Positions 1 to 7,360 of a DNA stretch of 9,535 bases are shown here, one piece after another. The position numbers and the translations under genes were made by a program. The first letter of the stretch is position 1. Each line of letters opens with the position of its first letter. Origin of the DNA: Cytophagales bacterium. GTDB lineage: Bacteria; Bacteroidota; Bacteroidia; Cytophagales; Cyclobacteriaceae. The notes under the pieces are model-generated. The model made no database searches, had not been told where the DNA came from, and worked only from the letters and a program-made list of their open reading frames with translations. Location: NCBI GenBank assembly GCA_003537495.1, contig DPSB01000162.1:1-9535 (forward strand), in the 5' to 3' direction.

Positions 1-669
1 TTGTCTATCGGTGGCTACTCCCGAAAACTCATGTCTAAAATGCTGCATATCGGAATTCCATCTGGTTCGCAGTATATTTTTGAAGCGGGTGCTTTTGGAT
101 TTTCGGCCATTATGATGGGCTGGATCGGTACAACTGCGTTAGCCGCACATCAGATTGCGATTAATCTGGCTACTATAAGTTATATGACTACATCGGGGTT
201 AGGGGCAGCCGCTACTATTCGTGTAGGAAACTTTTTAGGGCAACATGATAGAAAAAATCTTCGCGCTTCTGCTTTCGCGATGATCTGGATGGCAGCAGGT
301 ATTATGACAGTGTGGGCTTTGTTATTTATAGTTGGCAAAGAATTTTTACCCGCGTTGTATATCGATGATGTTGCCGTTATACAACTAACCGCGTCACTCA
401 TGATCATTGCTGCATTCTTTCAACTATCCGATGGTATTCAGGTAGTAACAGCCGGTGCTTTGCGCGGATTGCAGGATGTAAAAATTCCTTCACTACTAAT
501 CTTTGTTGCGTATTGGATTATTGCATTACCACTCGGGTATGTATTAGCATTTGTTTTGGATTGGGCTGCATGGGGTATCTGGATTGGGTTGCTCATTGGG
601 CTTACCATTACAGCCACGGCTATGGTAATCCGGTTTAACCGCTTATCGCGAACAGCAGTTAAAGACTAA
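1..669 (+). CDS. MATE-family multidrug/cation exporter, C-terminal half (partial at 5' end)
   Basis: This is the last 222 codons of a polytopic inner-membrane protein of the MATE (NorM-like) family, which exports drugs or other organic cations in exchange for Na+ or H+. The whole family is about 450 residues with twelve helices in two lobes. What is visible matches the C-terminal lobe, with hydrophobic segments near residues 24-42, 48-72, 92-112, 125-147, 163-184 and 189-211. Family-like stretches are the ALAAHQIAINL region (about 47-57), the GLGAAATIRVGNFLGQ region (66-81) and the GALRGLQD loop (151-158). The reading frame is open to base 1, so the TTG there is very probably internal and the true start lies to the left. 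The protein ends with a short basic tail and stop at 667-669. Substrate cannot be told from sequence. Next gene is 66 nt downstream on the same strand. Confidence 0.88.
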   Translation: MSIGGYSRKLMSKMLHIGIPSGSQYIFEAGAFGFSAIMMGWIGTTALAAHQIAINLATISYMTTSGLGAAATIRVGNFLGQHDRKNLRASAFAMIWMAAGIMTVWALLFIVGKEFLPALYIDDVAVIQLTASLMIIAAFFQLSDGIQVVTAGALRGLQDVKIPSLLIFVAYWIIALPLGYVLAFVLDWAAWGIWIGLLIGLTITATAMVIRFNRLSRTAVKD

Positions 670-685
670 CAGGCTCACTTAAGTT

Positions 686-717
686 TTTTCGCAAGCCGGA
701 TAAAAATCTTACCTTTC
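686..717 (+). promoter_or_regulatory. Possible weak Bacteroidota-type promoter for the thioesterase gene
   Basis: TACCTTTC at 710-717 matches seven of eight positions of a TAnnTTTG -7 element (last base C instead of G). About 20 nt further upstream is a T-rich stretch (684-690) but no exact TTTG. It lies 18 nt before the ATG at 736, a plausible distance for a short leader. This is a by-eye match only; the thioesterase could equally be read through from the MATE gene. Confidence 0.25.
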
Positions 718-735
718 TAAACTAACATTTCTCCT

Positions 736-1287
736 ATGGAATCTGCTCGCCCGGTTAAATACTCGCAAACCACCATTACCGAATTAATGATTCCGAGTTA
801 TGCCAACTTTGGCGGCAAAATTCATGGGGGCACATTACTTTCGCTAATGGACAAAGTAGCGTATGCGGCAGCCAGTAAACATGCCGGTACGTATTGCGTA
901 ACGGTTACGGTGGATAAAGTTGAATTTCTTCAACCGGTAGAAGTGGGCGAATTGGTTTCCATGCATGCATCCGTAAATTATGTAGGTCGAACTTCGCTGG
1001 TAGTAGGCATTCGGGTGGAGTCGCAAAACATAAAAACCGGAAAGGTAAAACATACTAATTCTTCTTTCTTTACCATGGTGGCCAAAGACGATAACGATAA
1101 ACCGGCTGTAGTTCCCGAACTTATTCTAGAAAATAAAGAAGATATAAAACGATTTATTGAAGCCATGCGGGTAAAAGAAATCAGAAATGCCATGCGCGAA
1201 CAAATGGACGATGCCAAATCGCACATTGAAGTAGAACGGGCCGAAGAAATTTTAAAAGACCAGCGGTGTAAAATTCAACTTTCTTAG
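736..1287 (+). CDS. Acyl-CoA thioesterase, hotdog fold (YciA/ACOT7-like)
   Basis: Predicted cytoplasmic enzyme of 183 residues that hydrolyses acyl-CoA to free fatty acid and CoA. One hotdog domain occupies about residues 10-120. The active-site segment is clear: N24, then a Gly-rich turn, H30-G31-G32 and D39 in the helix (pattern NxxGxxHGGxxLxxxD), as in the acyl-CoA thioesterase branch of the hotdog superfamily. The segment VDKVEFLQPVEVGELV (about 60-75) and the following strands also fit that branch. Residues 125-183 form a highly charged, probably helical tail beyond the usual hotdog core; hotdog enzymes act as oligomers, and the tail may help assembly, but that is inference. The ATG at 736 is chosen because the hotdog alignment needs only a few residues before its first strand. 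Chain-length preference is unknown. A short gap of 44 nt separates it from the toxin-antitoxin module. Confidence 0.85.
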   Translation: MESARPVKYSQTTITELMIPSYANFGGKIHGGTLLSLMDKVAYAAASKHAGTYCVTVTVDKVEFLQPVEVGELVSMHASVNYVGRTSLVVGIRVESQNIKTGKVKHTNSSFFTMVAKDDNDKPAVVPELILENKEDIKRFIEAMRVKEIRNAMREQMDDAKSHIEVERAEEILKDQRCKIQLS

Positions 1288-1295
1288 TGGGCCGT

Positions 1296-1327
1296 TTTGC
1301 CTTTATCATATAAATGATATAATTTTG
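1296..1327 (+). promoter_or_regulatory. Bacteroidota-type promoter of the toxin-antitoxin module
   Basis: TTTG at 1296-1299 and TAATTTTG at 1320-1327 match the Bacteroidota -33 TTTG and -7 TAnnTTTG elements exactly, with 20 nt between them, which is within the usual range. Transcription would start a few bases after 1327, at or next to the antitoxin ATG at 1332, so the mRNA would have almost no leader. This is the best promoter match in the window. Confidence 0.6.
1304..1319. promoter_or_regulatory. Palindrome between -33 and -7 elements, candidate antitoxin operator
   Basis: TATCAT-ATAA-ATGATA is a perfect inverted repeat with 6-bp arms and a 4-nt centre, lying wholly inside the spacer of the promoter-like sequence. 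Phd/YefM-type antitoxins are known to repress their own operons by binding palindromes over the promoter. The position fits that role; binding is inferred. The sequence is AT-rich, so chance symmetry is possible. Confidence 0.45.
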
Positions 1328-1331
1328 ATAC

Positions 1332-1607
1332 ATGGCAATTATTAAACCTATTTCCGACTTACGAAACAAATCGAACGAAATTTCGGCCTTAGCGCATGAG
1401 AGTAAGGAGCCTATTTATATTACCAAAAATGGTGAGGGTGATCTTGTAGTACTTTCCGTATCGAATTACCGCAGCATGCAAAAGAAAATTGAGTTGCTCG
1501 GCAAGCTAGCTGAAGCGCAAGCCCAGGTGGTATCAGGCGCCAAAACCAAATCACTAAAAGAATTATCAGCAACCATGCGAAAACGCTTGCATGAGAAAAA
1601 AGCTTGA
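1332..1607 (+). CDS. Antitoxin, Phd/YefM family
   Basis: Small protein of 91 residues that would neutralise the downstream toxin and, with it, repress the operon. The N-terminal half carries the Phd/YefM DNA-binding and dimerisation domain: ISDLRNK at 7-13, EPIYITKNG at 26-34 and the hydrophobic strand VVLSV at 39-43. Residues 50-91 are charged and probably helical or disordered until bound, as expected for the toxin-wrapping tail. The length is typical of the family. The start at 1332 follows a promoter-like sequence almost directly, implying a very short or absent leader. Its last 17 nt overlap the toxin gene, so the two are almost certainly translated together. The cognate partner is inferred from adjacency and family pairing. 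Confidence 0.88.
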   Translation: MAIIKPISDLRNKSNEISALAHESKEPIYITKNGEGDLVVLSVSNYRSMQKKIELLGKLAEAQAQVVSGAKTKSLKELSATMRKRLHEKKA

Positions 1608-1896
1608 TGTACGTTTCTTACCCGCTGCTGAAGAGGACATAGCCGAAATCATTGATTACATTGCTTTGGATAATGTTTCGGCTGCATCAACTTTCTTTGA
1701 TAAACTGGAGAAGAAATTTGAATACCTAAGTGAGTTTCCGCAAGCCGGCATCAAACGAACCGAGAAAGAACTTTCAAAAGCGGGATATTATTCGCTTGTT
1801 TTCGGTAACTATATTATTTTTTACACTTTTGATTCTGGAATGTTAACCGTGCATCGTGTACTTAGCAGCTATAGGGATTATCTTAAATTCTTTTAG
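1591..1896 (+). CDS. Toxin, RelE/ParE superfamily
   Basis: Protein of 101 residues resembling RelE/ParE toxins, which either cleave mRNA in the ribosome (RelE branch) or poison DNA gyrase (ParE branch). Visible family features are a first strand, then an A-x-E-D-I helix start at 13-17 running into IDYIA, the FPQAGIKR segment at 49-56, the strand GNYIIFYTF at 72-80, and the terminal HRVLSSYRDYLKFF region at 88-101. The wording of the two ends (helix pair first, R-x-L...R-D last) looks more like the ParE branch, but the target cannot be settled here. The ATG at 1591 lies inside the antitoxin gene (17-nt overlap, different frame), the normal arrangement for coupling. The frame is intact, so the toxin appears functional. 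It ends 27 nt before the peptidase gene. Confidence 0.87.
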   Translation: MRKKLDVRFLPAAEEDIAEIIDYIALDNVSAASTFFDKLEKKFEYLSEFPQAGIKRTEKELSKAGYYSLVFGNYIIFYTFDSGMLTVHRVLSSYRDYLKFF

Positions 1897-1923
1897 TTAA
1901 AATCGACCAATCTTAAAACAAAT

Positions 1924-3252
1924 ATGAAAATCATTTTCTCAATACTCTTACTCTCAGTTTCGCTCTTAACATCAGGTCAACCCGTAATCCTATCCCAACG
2001 CGATCAGGCTCGTGTAATTGACGAACTGCTGGAAGATCGATTACGCAATACCTTGCCTGCACTAATGCGCAGAGAGGGTTTCGATATGTGGGTAATCATT
2101 TCGCGCGAGTACAATGAAGATCCGGTAATCCGCACCCTGCTACCTGCCACCTGGCATGCAGCCCGCAGAACAACCATGCTGGTTGTGTTCGATCGGGGTA
2201 CTGATAAAGAAGTGGAGTACCTGGCTGTAGCCCGCTACGATGTGGGTAAAGTTTTTAAACGCGCATGGGATCCGGATGCCAATCCTGACCAGTGGGCACA
2301 ACTCGGAAAAATTATTGCCGAACGTAATCCTAAAAAGATAGGCGTTAACAAAGCACCGCATTACGGCCATGCCGATGGATTAACCAGCAACGATTATGAT
2401 AACCTATTGAGAGTACTTCCAAAAAACTTACAACCCAAAGTTACCTCAGCACAAAATCTGGCTGTGAGCTGGTTGGAAACCCGCACCGAAAAAGAGATGG
2501 TGCTCTATCAGCAAATCTGCCGCATTGCACACGATATTATTCAAGAAGGTTTTTCTGATATGGCTATTCAACCGGGGGTAACCACTACCGAAGACGTAGT
2601 GTGGTGGTATCGCGAGCGTATTGAAGAATTAAAATTAGATACCTGGTTTCATACATCGGTTTCAGTACAACGTAACGAGCCCGAAGCCATCACACTTAAA
2701 CGACCACAGCCACTCGTTATTCAACCTGGAGATTTACTGCATGTTGATTTTGGTATAACCTATTTGCGCTTAAACACCGATACACAACAGCATGCGTACA
2801 TCTTGAAAGCAGGCGAAACGGAAGCTCCAAAATATTTACGTGATGCCTTTGCCAAAGGAAATCGCTTGCAGGATATTTTAACCTCGCATTTTAAAGAAGG
2901 TCGTACGGGTAATGAGATATTGAAGGCAACGCGCGACCAGGCTATTGCAGAAGGAATAACGCCATCTATCTATACACATCCTATCGGGTTTCACGGCCAC
3001 GCAGCGGGCACAACTATTGGCATGTGGGATATGCAAGGTGGTGTTCCGTTTACCGGAGATTACCCGATGCATTATAAAACTGCTTATTCCATCGAGCTGA
3101 ATTGCACGGTTAACATCCCCGAATGGAAAAAAGACATCCGTATCCAATTGGAGGAAGATGGCTATTTTGACGAGACAGGTTTTCGCTACATAGATGGCCG
3201 CCAGAAAGAGTTGATCTTACTTCCAAAGTCTGATAAAATCAACAGGCAATAA
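1924..3252 (+). CDS. Secreted M24-family metallopeptidase (Xaa-Pro aminopeptidase-like)
   Basis: Protein of 442 residues with a signal peptide at 1-18 (basic start, hydrophobic core, cleavage probably near Gly18/Gln19, no lipobox cysteine), so it acts in the periplasm or outside. A creatinase-type N-terminal domain (about 25-185) precedes the pita-bread M24 domain (about 190-435). The five expected metal ligands of M24 peptidases can be placed: D275 in the HVDFG motif, D286 eleven residues later, H352 in a THPIG motif, E391 in SIELN, and E410 or E411 near the end. H359, seven after H352, fits the second conserved histidine of prolidase and aminopeptidase P. An active di-metal enzyme releasing N-terminal residues next to proline is therefore likely; the substrate is inferred. 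The ATG at 1924 is supported by the signal peptide. It sits 12 nt before plsC, suggesting co-transcription. Confidence 0.88.
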   Translation: MKIIFSILLLSVSLLTSGQPVILSQRDQARVIDELLEDRLRNTLPALMRREGFDMWVIISREYNEDPVIRTLLPATWHAARRTTMLVVFDRGTDKEVEYLAVARYDVGKVFKRAWDPDANPDQWAQLGKIIAERNPKKIGVNKAPHYGHADGLTSNDYDNLLRVLPKNLQPKVTSAQNLAVSWLETRTEKEMVLYQQICRIAHDIIQEGFSDMAIQPGVTTTEDVVWWYRERIEELKLDTWFHTSVSVQRNEPEAITLKRPQPLVIQPGDLLHVDFGITYLRLNTDTQQHAYILKAGETEAPKYLRDAFAKGNRLQDILTSHFKEGRTGNEILKATRDQAIAEGITPSIYTHPIGFHGHAAGTTIGMWDMQGGVPFTGDYPMHYKTAYSIELNCTVNIPEWKKDIRIQLEEDGYFDETGFRYIDGRQKELILLPKSDKINRQ

Positions 3253-3264
3253 GTTGTTGAAAAA

Positions 3265-4005
3265 ATGCGGGCACTGCGAACCTTTCATACATTCTATTGT
3301 CTCTTTGCATTTTCGGTGGTATTCCTGCTTTTCTTCCCACTGTTTCTAATCCCCATTGTATTTAAAAATCAGTATAAACTGGTAGGCGTTTTTAACCGAT
3401 GGTGGGCTTATATTCTTTTCCCCATCTGTTTCATTCCCTATAAAGTAAGCAGCAAGTCAAAGCTGAGTGCAAATCAGCAATACATATTTTGTCCTAACCA
3501 CTTTTCCTATCTGGATATTCCTGCTATGGGGCTCAATCCCACCAACGCCATTTTTGTAGGTAAAAATGACATGGAGCACATACCGTTGTTCGGATTTATG
3601 TATAGAAAATTGCATATCACGGTTGACCGATCTAAACTCCGAAGCAGGGTAAACTCATTGTTACAGGCCATGCAAGCAGCTGATGATGGAAAAAGCCTTA
3701 TTATCTTCCCCGAAGGGGGCGTTTACACTAAACAACCTCCTCAGATGGTGGGCTTTAAAGATGGAGCCTTTCGCATTGCCATCGAAAAACAAATTCCGAT
3801 TGTGCCCGTAACCATTCCTTACAATTGGATAATTTTACCTGATCGTTCCCCGTTAAGAATCCACACGGGAACGGTACATGTAATCTTTCACGAACCAGTT
3901 GGGCCAAAAGGCTATACATTGGATACCCTGGAAGAGTACAAAAAAGAAGTTTATCAAGTGATCGACAAGGAGCTATCCGTATGCAACTCGACAAAGAAAC
4001 CCTGA
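3265..4005 (+). CDS. plsC: 1-acyl-sn-glycerol-3-phosphate acyltransferase (PlsC family)
   Basis: Inner-membrane-associated acyltransferase of 246 residues that adds the second acyl chain to lysophosphatidic acid, making phosphatidic acid for phospholipids. A hydrophobic anchor occupies about 9-33. The four acyltransferase blocks are visible: NHFSYLD with the catalytic H79 and D84 (HX4D), VDR at 120-122 in block II, FPEGG at 148-152 in block III, and IPIVPVTI at 177-184 in block IV. Length matches the family. Some family members acylate other lysolipids, including ornithine lipids, so the acceptor is not certain. It follows the M24 peptidase by 12 nt and overlaps gatC by 25 nt. The final codons of plsC are also the first codons of gatC in another frame, so the two are likely translationally coupled. 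Confidence 0.87.
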   Translation: MRALRTFHTFYCLFAFSVVFLLFFPLFLIPIVFKNQYKLVGVFNRWWAYILFPICFIPYKVSSKSKLSANQQYIFCPNHFSYLDIPAMGLNPTNAIFVGKNDMEHIPLFGFMYRKLHITVDRSKLRSRVNSLLQAMQAADDGKSLIIFPEGGVYTKQPPQMVGFKDGAFRIAIEKQIPIVPVTIPYNWIILPDRSPLRIHTGTVHVIFHEPVGPKGYTLDTLEEYKKEVYQVIDKELSVCNSTKKP

Positions 4006-4268
4006 ACAAAATCGCACACCTGGCGCGGTTGGAGTTTAACGAAAAAGATACCGAAGCTATGTTAGGTGACATGTCGAATATTTTATCGTTTGTAGAAAAA
4101 TTGAATGAAGTAAATACCGATGGTGTAGAGCCACTTACTACCATGAGCCACGAGGTAAATGCCTTACGGGAAGATAAGACTGGTACACATCTGGATAGAA
4201 ATCGCGCACTGGAAAATGCTCCAAAAAAAGATGACACCTATTTTAGAGTACCTAAAGTATTGGAGTAA
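3981..4268 (+). CDS. gatC: Asp-tRNA(Asn)/Glu-tRNA(Gln) amidotransferase subunit C
   Basis: Small subunit (95 residues, family-typical) of the cytoplasmic GatCAB complex, which converts Glu-tRNA(Gln) or Asp-tRNA(Asn) to the amidated form. GatC stabilises GatA against GatB. Family marks are IAHLARLE at 11-18, the helix ending near FVEKLNEV at 37-44, the TDGVEPL turn at 46-52, LREDK at 62-66 and the conserved tail beginning APKKDDTYFRVP at 80-91. No gatA or gatB lies in the window, so the complex is encoded in a split arrangement, as is common in this phylum. The ATG at 3981 fits the family N-terminus and lies inside plsC. The next gene starts 21 nt downstream. Confidence 0.93.
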   Translation: MQLDKETLNKIAHLARLEFNEKDTEAMLGDMSNILSFVEKLNEVNTDGVEPLTTMSHEVNALREDKTGTHLDRNRALENAPKKDDTYFRVPKVLE

Positions 4269-4289
4269 TTTCTGTCTGAACAATAACAC

Positions 4290-7289
4290 ATGACACTCGC
4301 ATTCTGGAAAACCTGGCCAAAAGCCGAACAATTTTTTTTAGCCATATTGGGAGTACTCTTCCTAAGTTCCATTCTACTTTTCTGGTATGCTTACTTCCAG
4401 CATCCGGCACCAGCCATTACGTGGGAGCACTATGAAGAAATTCAAAATGAAGAAGTAACACTGCGCACTATTTCTGTAGGCATATTCGAAGTACCCGTAA
4501 AGGCCGATAACTTTTTTGTGTTCGAAACACAACTGGGTAGTCCGCTAAATGTAAGTACACCCTACCTGTATTTTTATCTCGCACTGTTTACGATCTGCAT
4601 CTGCGTGTTGCTAACCATTATTACCACACTAAAACGATTTTGGTTTCTGGCGGGAATGACTGTCTTCTCGGTTTTTACCGTTTCCCTCAACCTTGAAGCA
4701 TTTGCCATTATGGGGCTTACCAACAAGTATCCTACATTCGTATTTTTGTTTACGTGCATTTCACTTTGCTATTACTTGCATGCTATTGGCATTCAGCTTT
4801 CATTTTTTAAAAGACTTGGGTTAATTACCATAGTGTTTACGATTGCGGGTTTCGTAATTTCATTTTATAGCGAAACAGCGCTTCCTTTCTTGCACTTATC
4901 GGCAAACAGCTACATTTTTAGTATCGTACTTAAAGTAGTATTTATTCTGTTGATCGGACACGAAATACCAGCATCGTTTATCAATGTTATAACCACTGGT
5001 GTACGACAAACCAAAAGTTTACGCCATTTTTTAGTGATCTCAGGATTTTACTTATTGAATCTGATCCTGGCCTACATCAAAGAAATTGGCTACCTCGATT
5101 GGAACATCTGGCTAATCAATACGTATGTGTTGCTCACACTATCGGCTGTTCTTAGTGTTTGGGGATTTATTCAGCGTTGCAATCAGGATGACTCCATGTT
5201 TGTTTCAGACTCACGGGCAGCGTTTTTGATTCTTGCGCTTGGAATAATCTCATTTTCAACTTTTGGGTTACTTTTCATCTCAGCCAATGAAAATGCAATT
5301 GAGGTTTTGCATGATATTATTTTATATAGCCATGCCGGTTATGGTATCATTTTCTTGTTCTATGTGTTTGCCAACTTCGGCTCCATGCTAACACAAAATC
5401 TGCAGGTGAGTAAAGTGTTATACAAGCCTACGGTAATGTTTTACCTTACATTCCGTATTATGGGTTTTATTACCTGCATGGCCTTTCTTATTTACGATAC
5501 CAGTTACCGTACACTTACCGATCAACTTTACGCATCGTATTACAATGGTCTGGGCGATGTTTATTACCAACAAGGAGCCGATCAAATAGCTGAAGGGTAT
5601 TACAACAAATCTGTTTTATACCGAAACCAGAATCATCATGCACACTATGCTATGGCTTTTATTCATGAAACCAGATTGGAACTGCTGAAGAAAAAGAGTG
5701 AACTCGCAGCTATTAGCTTTTCTAATCCCTCGGTAGAAGCTTTTATTAATCTAAGCGAAACCTTTCACGAAACGGGTGAAGCGCGTGAAGCGTTAGTGCT
5801 GTTGAAAGAAGCCAAGAAAAAATTTCCAGAAAGCGGCATCGTTAATAATGCACTGGGAGTTGCTTTTGCAAGATTGAGGGTATCCGATTCCGCATTACTT
5901 TCTTTTCAGGAAGCACGGAAAGACAAGGCCATTAGAATTGCTGCTGAAACCAACTTACTTGCTGCCAGTGCGAAGTTCAAAGTAAACTATCCTGCCGATT
6001 CGCTGCTTGAATTAGTTGGCGCCAGTAAAGAAGGCGCTGTTGCCAATGCGTTAGCGTTGGCCAACATGCAAAACATTGAAATTAAAAATGAATTTATTGC
6101 TAACAGCGATACCATCTGGACACCCACACGCGTAACGTACCTCTGCAATTATCTGATCAACCGACCCACAGCCCTCGACACCGCAGCGATAAAAGAAATT
6201 ATTGAAGTCGCCCGCAAACCCATTAACGAATATTATACTGAAGCCGTGGTGGTTGCAGCCGCACAAGCATTATACGCGCAAGGTAAAGCGAAACTGGCCT
6301 TTGATCTTGCCCGCGAAATGGCCTTCCGATCAGGGCGCGGTCGCTACTATGCGCTACTGGGTTATTGGGCTCTGGAACAAAACAATCCGGCAATTGCAAC
6401 TAATTATTTCCAGATCGCCAAAGAGAAAAAAATAAAACATGCTGATTTGTATGAAGCATTGGCGCTTACCGAAGCCGATAGTATTTATCTGGCTAAACCC
6501 TTGTGGGATAGCCTGGCACTAACTGCCGAAAAAGCAGACAAACCATTGGTACTCGTTATGCAAAAAATTCTGGCTGTAAAGCCAAATCAAGTAAGTGAGC
6601 TAACCGATGAAGAAAAATATTGGTATGCCCGGTATCGGATTCCATTAGCTGACAGTTCTAAGTTCTTTGAAGTTGTTAAATTAATTGGTAAACCTGACTT
6701 GCAAACCCATGCTTTGTTAGATGCCGCAAAAAAATGGTATCAAAAAGATGAACTGGAAGCAGCAGCTACTTACCTGAATAAAATTGAGGCAACTTCATCA
6801 GTAAAAACCAACAACGAATTGCTGATTTATCAGCTTCTTCTGTTGGCTCAATTGGATTCTGAAACTTTTCAGAAACAACAAATAGAATTTACAAAGAATA
6901 TCCGTGCTTCGTTTCCTAACGAAGTAATTTTACTTGAAACCTGGCAAGCTGAACTGTCGGGTAAACCTGAATATGTTAAGGATAACTACAACCACCTTAG
7001 CAATGCCAGCATTCATTTTGAAGATGGCTTAGTGGCATCTGCTCACTACTTTGAAAGCGATACAACAGACAGGCTTAAGCCATATTCCATTTTGGTTAGT
7101 GGATTGATTGCGCGGCCCAAGTCAATTAAACTTTTGAAAGCACACACCAAATATGCAGCAAAGATTGGCTTTGATTCAGAGGCTAATGAAAGTCTTGAAA
7201 AACTGCGGCAACTTTTATCGATCCAGGCATTCAATCGGTTTGTAACGGAAAACCCAGAGATTTTTACCGTTGAGGACGAGCTCCTCTAA
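4290..7289 (+). CDS. Large polytopic membrane protein with C-terminal TPR-like repeats, function unknown
   Basis: I do not recognise a characterised family for this 999-residue protein. The N-terminal 400 residues hold about eleven hydrophobic segments (roughly 14-36, 91-113, 117-141, 148-171, 174-193, 206-223, 244-263, 272-297, 309-331, 340-363, 380-402). Segments 1 and 2 enclose a soluble loop at 37-90. Residues 410-999 are soluble and rich in paired helices; the best TPR-like units are near 417-447, 485-511, 516-545, 655-682 and 686-712, with more degenerate helices to about 980. No catalytic motif is evident. With an odd number of crossings, the 37-90 loop and the long C-terminal domain should face the same side of the membrane; which side is not certain. 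A scaffold or assembly role is only a guess from TPR architecture. The ATG at 4290 leaves a short polar start before segment 1. It follows gatC by 21 nt and probably shares its transcript. Confidence 0.8.
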   Translation: MTLAFWKTWPKAEQFFLAILGVLFLSSILLFWYAYFQHPAPAITWEHYEEIQNEEVTLRTISVGIFEVPVKADNFFVFETQLGSPLNVSTPYLYFYLALFTICICVLLTIITTLKRFWFLAGMTVFSVFTVSLNLEAFAIMGLTNKYPTFVFLFTCISLCYYLHAIGIQLSFFKRLGLITIVFTIAGFVISFYSETALPFLHLSANSYIFSIVLKVVFILLIGHEIPASFINVITTGVRQTKSLRHFLVISGFYLLNLILAYIKEIGYLDWNIWLINTYVLLTLSAVLSVWGFIQRCNQDDSMFVSDSRAAFLILALGIISFSTFGLLFISANENAIEVLHDIILYSHAGYGIIFLFYVFANFGSMLTQNLQVSKVLYKPTVMFYLTFRIMGFITCMAFLIYDTSYRTLTDQLYASYYNGLGDVYYQQGADQIAEGYYNKSVLYRNQNHHAHYAMAFIHETRLELLKKKSELAAISFSNPSVEAFINLSETFHETGEAREALVLLKEAKKKFPESGIVNNALGVAFARLRVSDSALLSFQEARKDKAIRIAAETNLLAASAKFKVNYPADSLLELVGASKEGAVANALALANMQNIEIKNEFIANSDTIWTPTRVTYLCNYLINRPTALDTAAIKEIIEVARKPINEYYTEAVVVAAAQALYAQGKAKLAFDLAREMAFRSGRGRYYALLGYWALEQNNPAIATNYFQIAKEKKIKHADLYEALALTEADSIYLAKPLWDSLALTAEKADKPLVLVMQKILAVKPNQVSELTDEEKYWYARYRIPLADSSKFFEVVKLIGKPDLQTHALLDAAKKWYQKDELEAAATYLNKIEATSSVKTNNELLIYQLLLLAQLDSETFQKQQIEFTKNIRASFPNEVILLETWQAELSGKPEYVKDNYNHLSNASIHFEDGLVASAHYFESDTTDRLKPYSILVSGLIARPKSIKLLKAHTKYAAKIGFDSEANESLEKLRQLLSIQAFNRFVTENPEIFTVEDELL

Positions 7290-7334
7290 CTACTTTTAGA
7301 GATGCATCTGGTTCTATTACCGCCATCATTTTCT

Positions 7335-7342
7335 TACTTTTG
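7335..7342 (+). promoter_or_regulatory. TAnnTTTG -7 element, probable gcvT promoter
   Basis: TACTTTTG matches the Bacteroidota -7 consensus exactly and lies 18 nt before the gcvT ATG at 7361. No TTTG is found at the -33 position; the bases there (around 7310-7314) read GGTTC, a poor match. It falls in the 71-nt gap after the membrane-TPR gene, the longest gap before a gene in the central region, which favours a separate gcvT transcript. Confidence 0.45.
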
Positions 7343-7360
7343 CTCACCTAATATATCCTC

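Noticed and set aside
1..3. TTG at the first base as a genuine start codon of the MATE gene
   Set aside because: Only the C-terminal lobe of a twelve-helix family is present and the frame is open to the window edge, so the start must be upstream.
1821..1831. ACACTTTTG inside the toxin gene considered as a -7 element for the peptidase gene
   Set aside because: The TA of TAnnTTTG is replaced by CA at the required position, and it lies about 90 nt from the start with no TTTG partner.
3755..4237. 160-codon open frame on the minus strand across the plsC-gatC junction
   Set aside because: It is antisense to two clearly conserved genes, its product is serine/phenylalanine-rich with no recognisable domain, and it has no promoter-like sequence. 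It is a shadow frame.
6202..6435. 77-codon plus-strand frame inside the membrane-TPR gene
   Set aside because: It lies in a different frame of a continuous long gene, with a basic, low-information product and no family resemblance.
7272..7299. Inverted repeat GAGGA-CGAGC-TCCTC followed by a short T-rich stretch, considered as a terminator after the membrane-TPR gene
   Set aside because: The stem is only 5 bp, lies inside the last codons of the gene, and the following bases (TAACTACTTTTAG) lack a continuous T tract.
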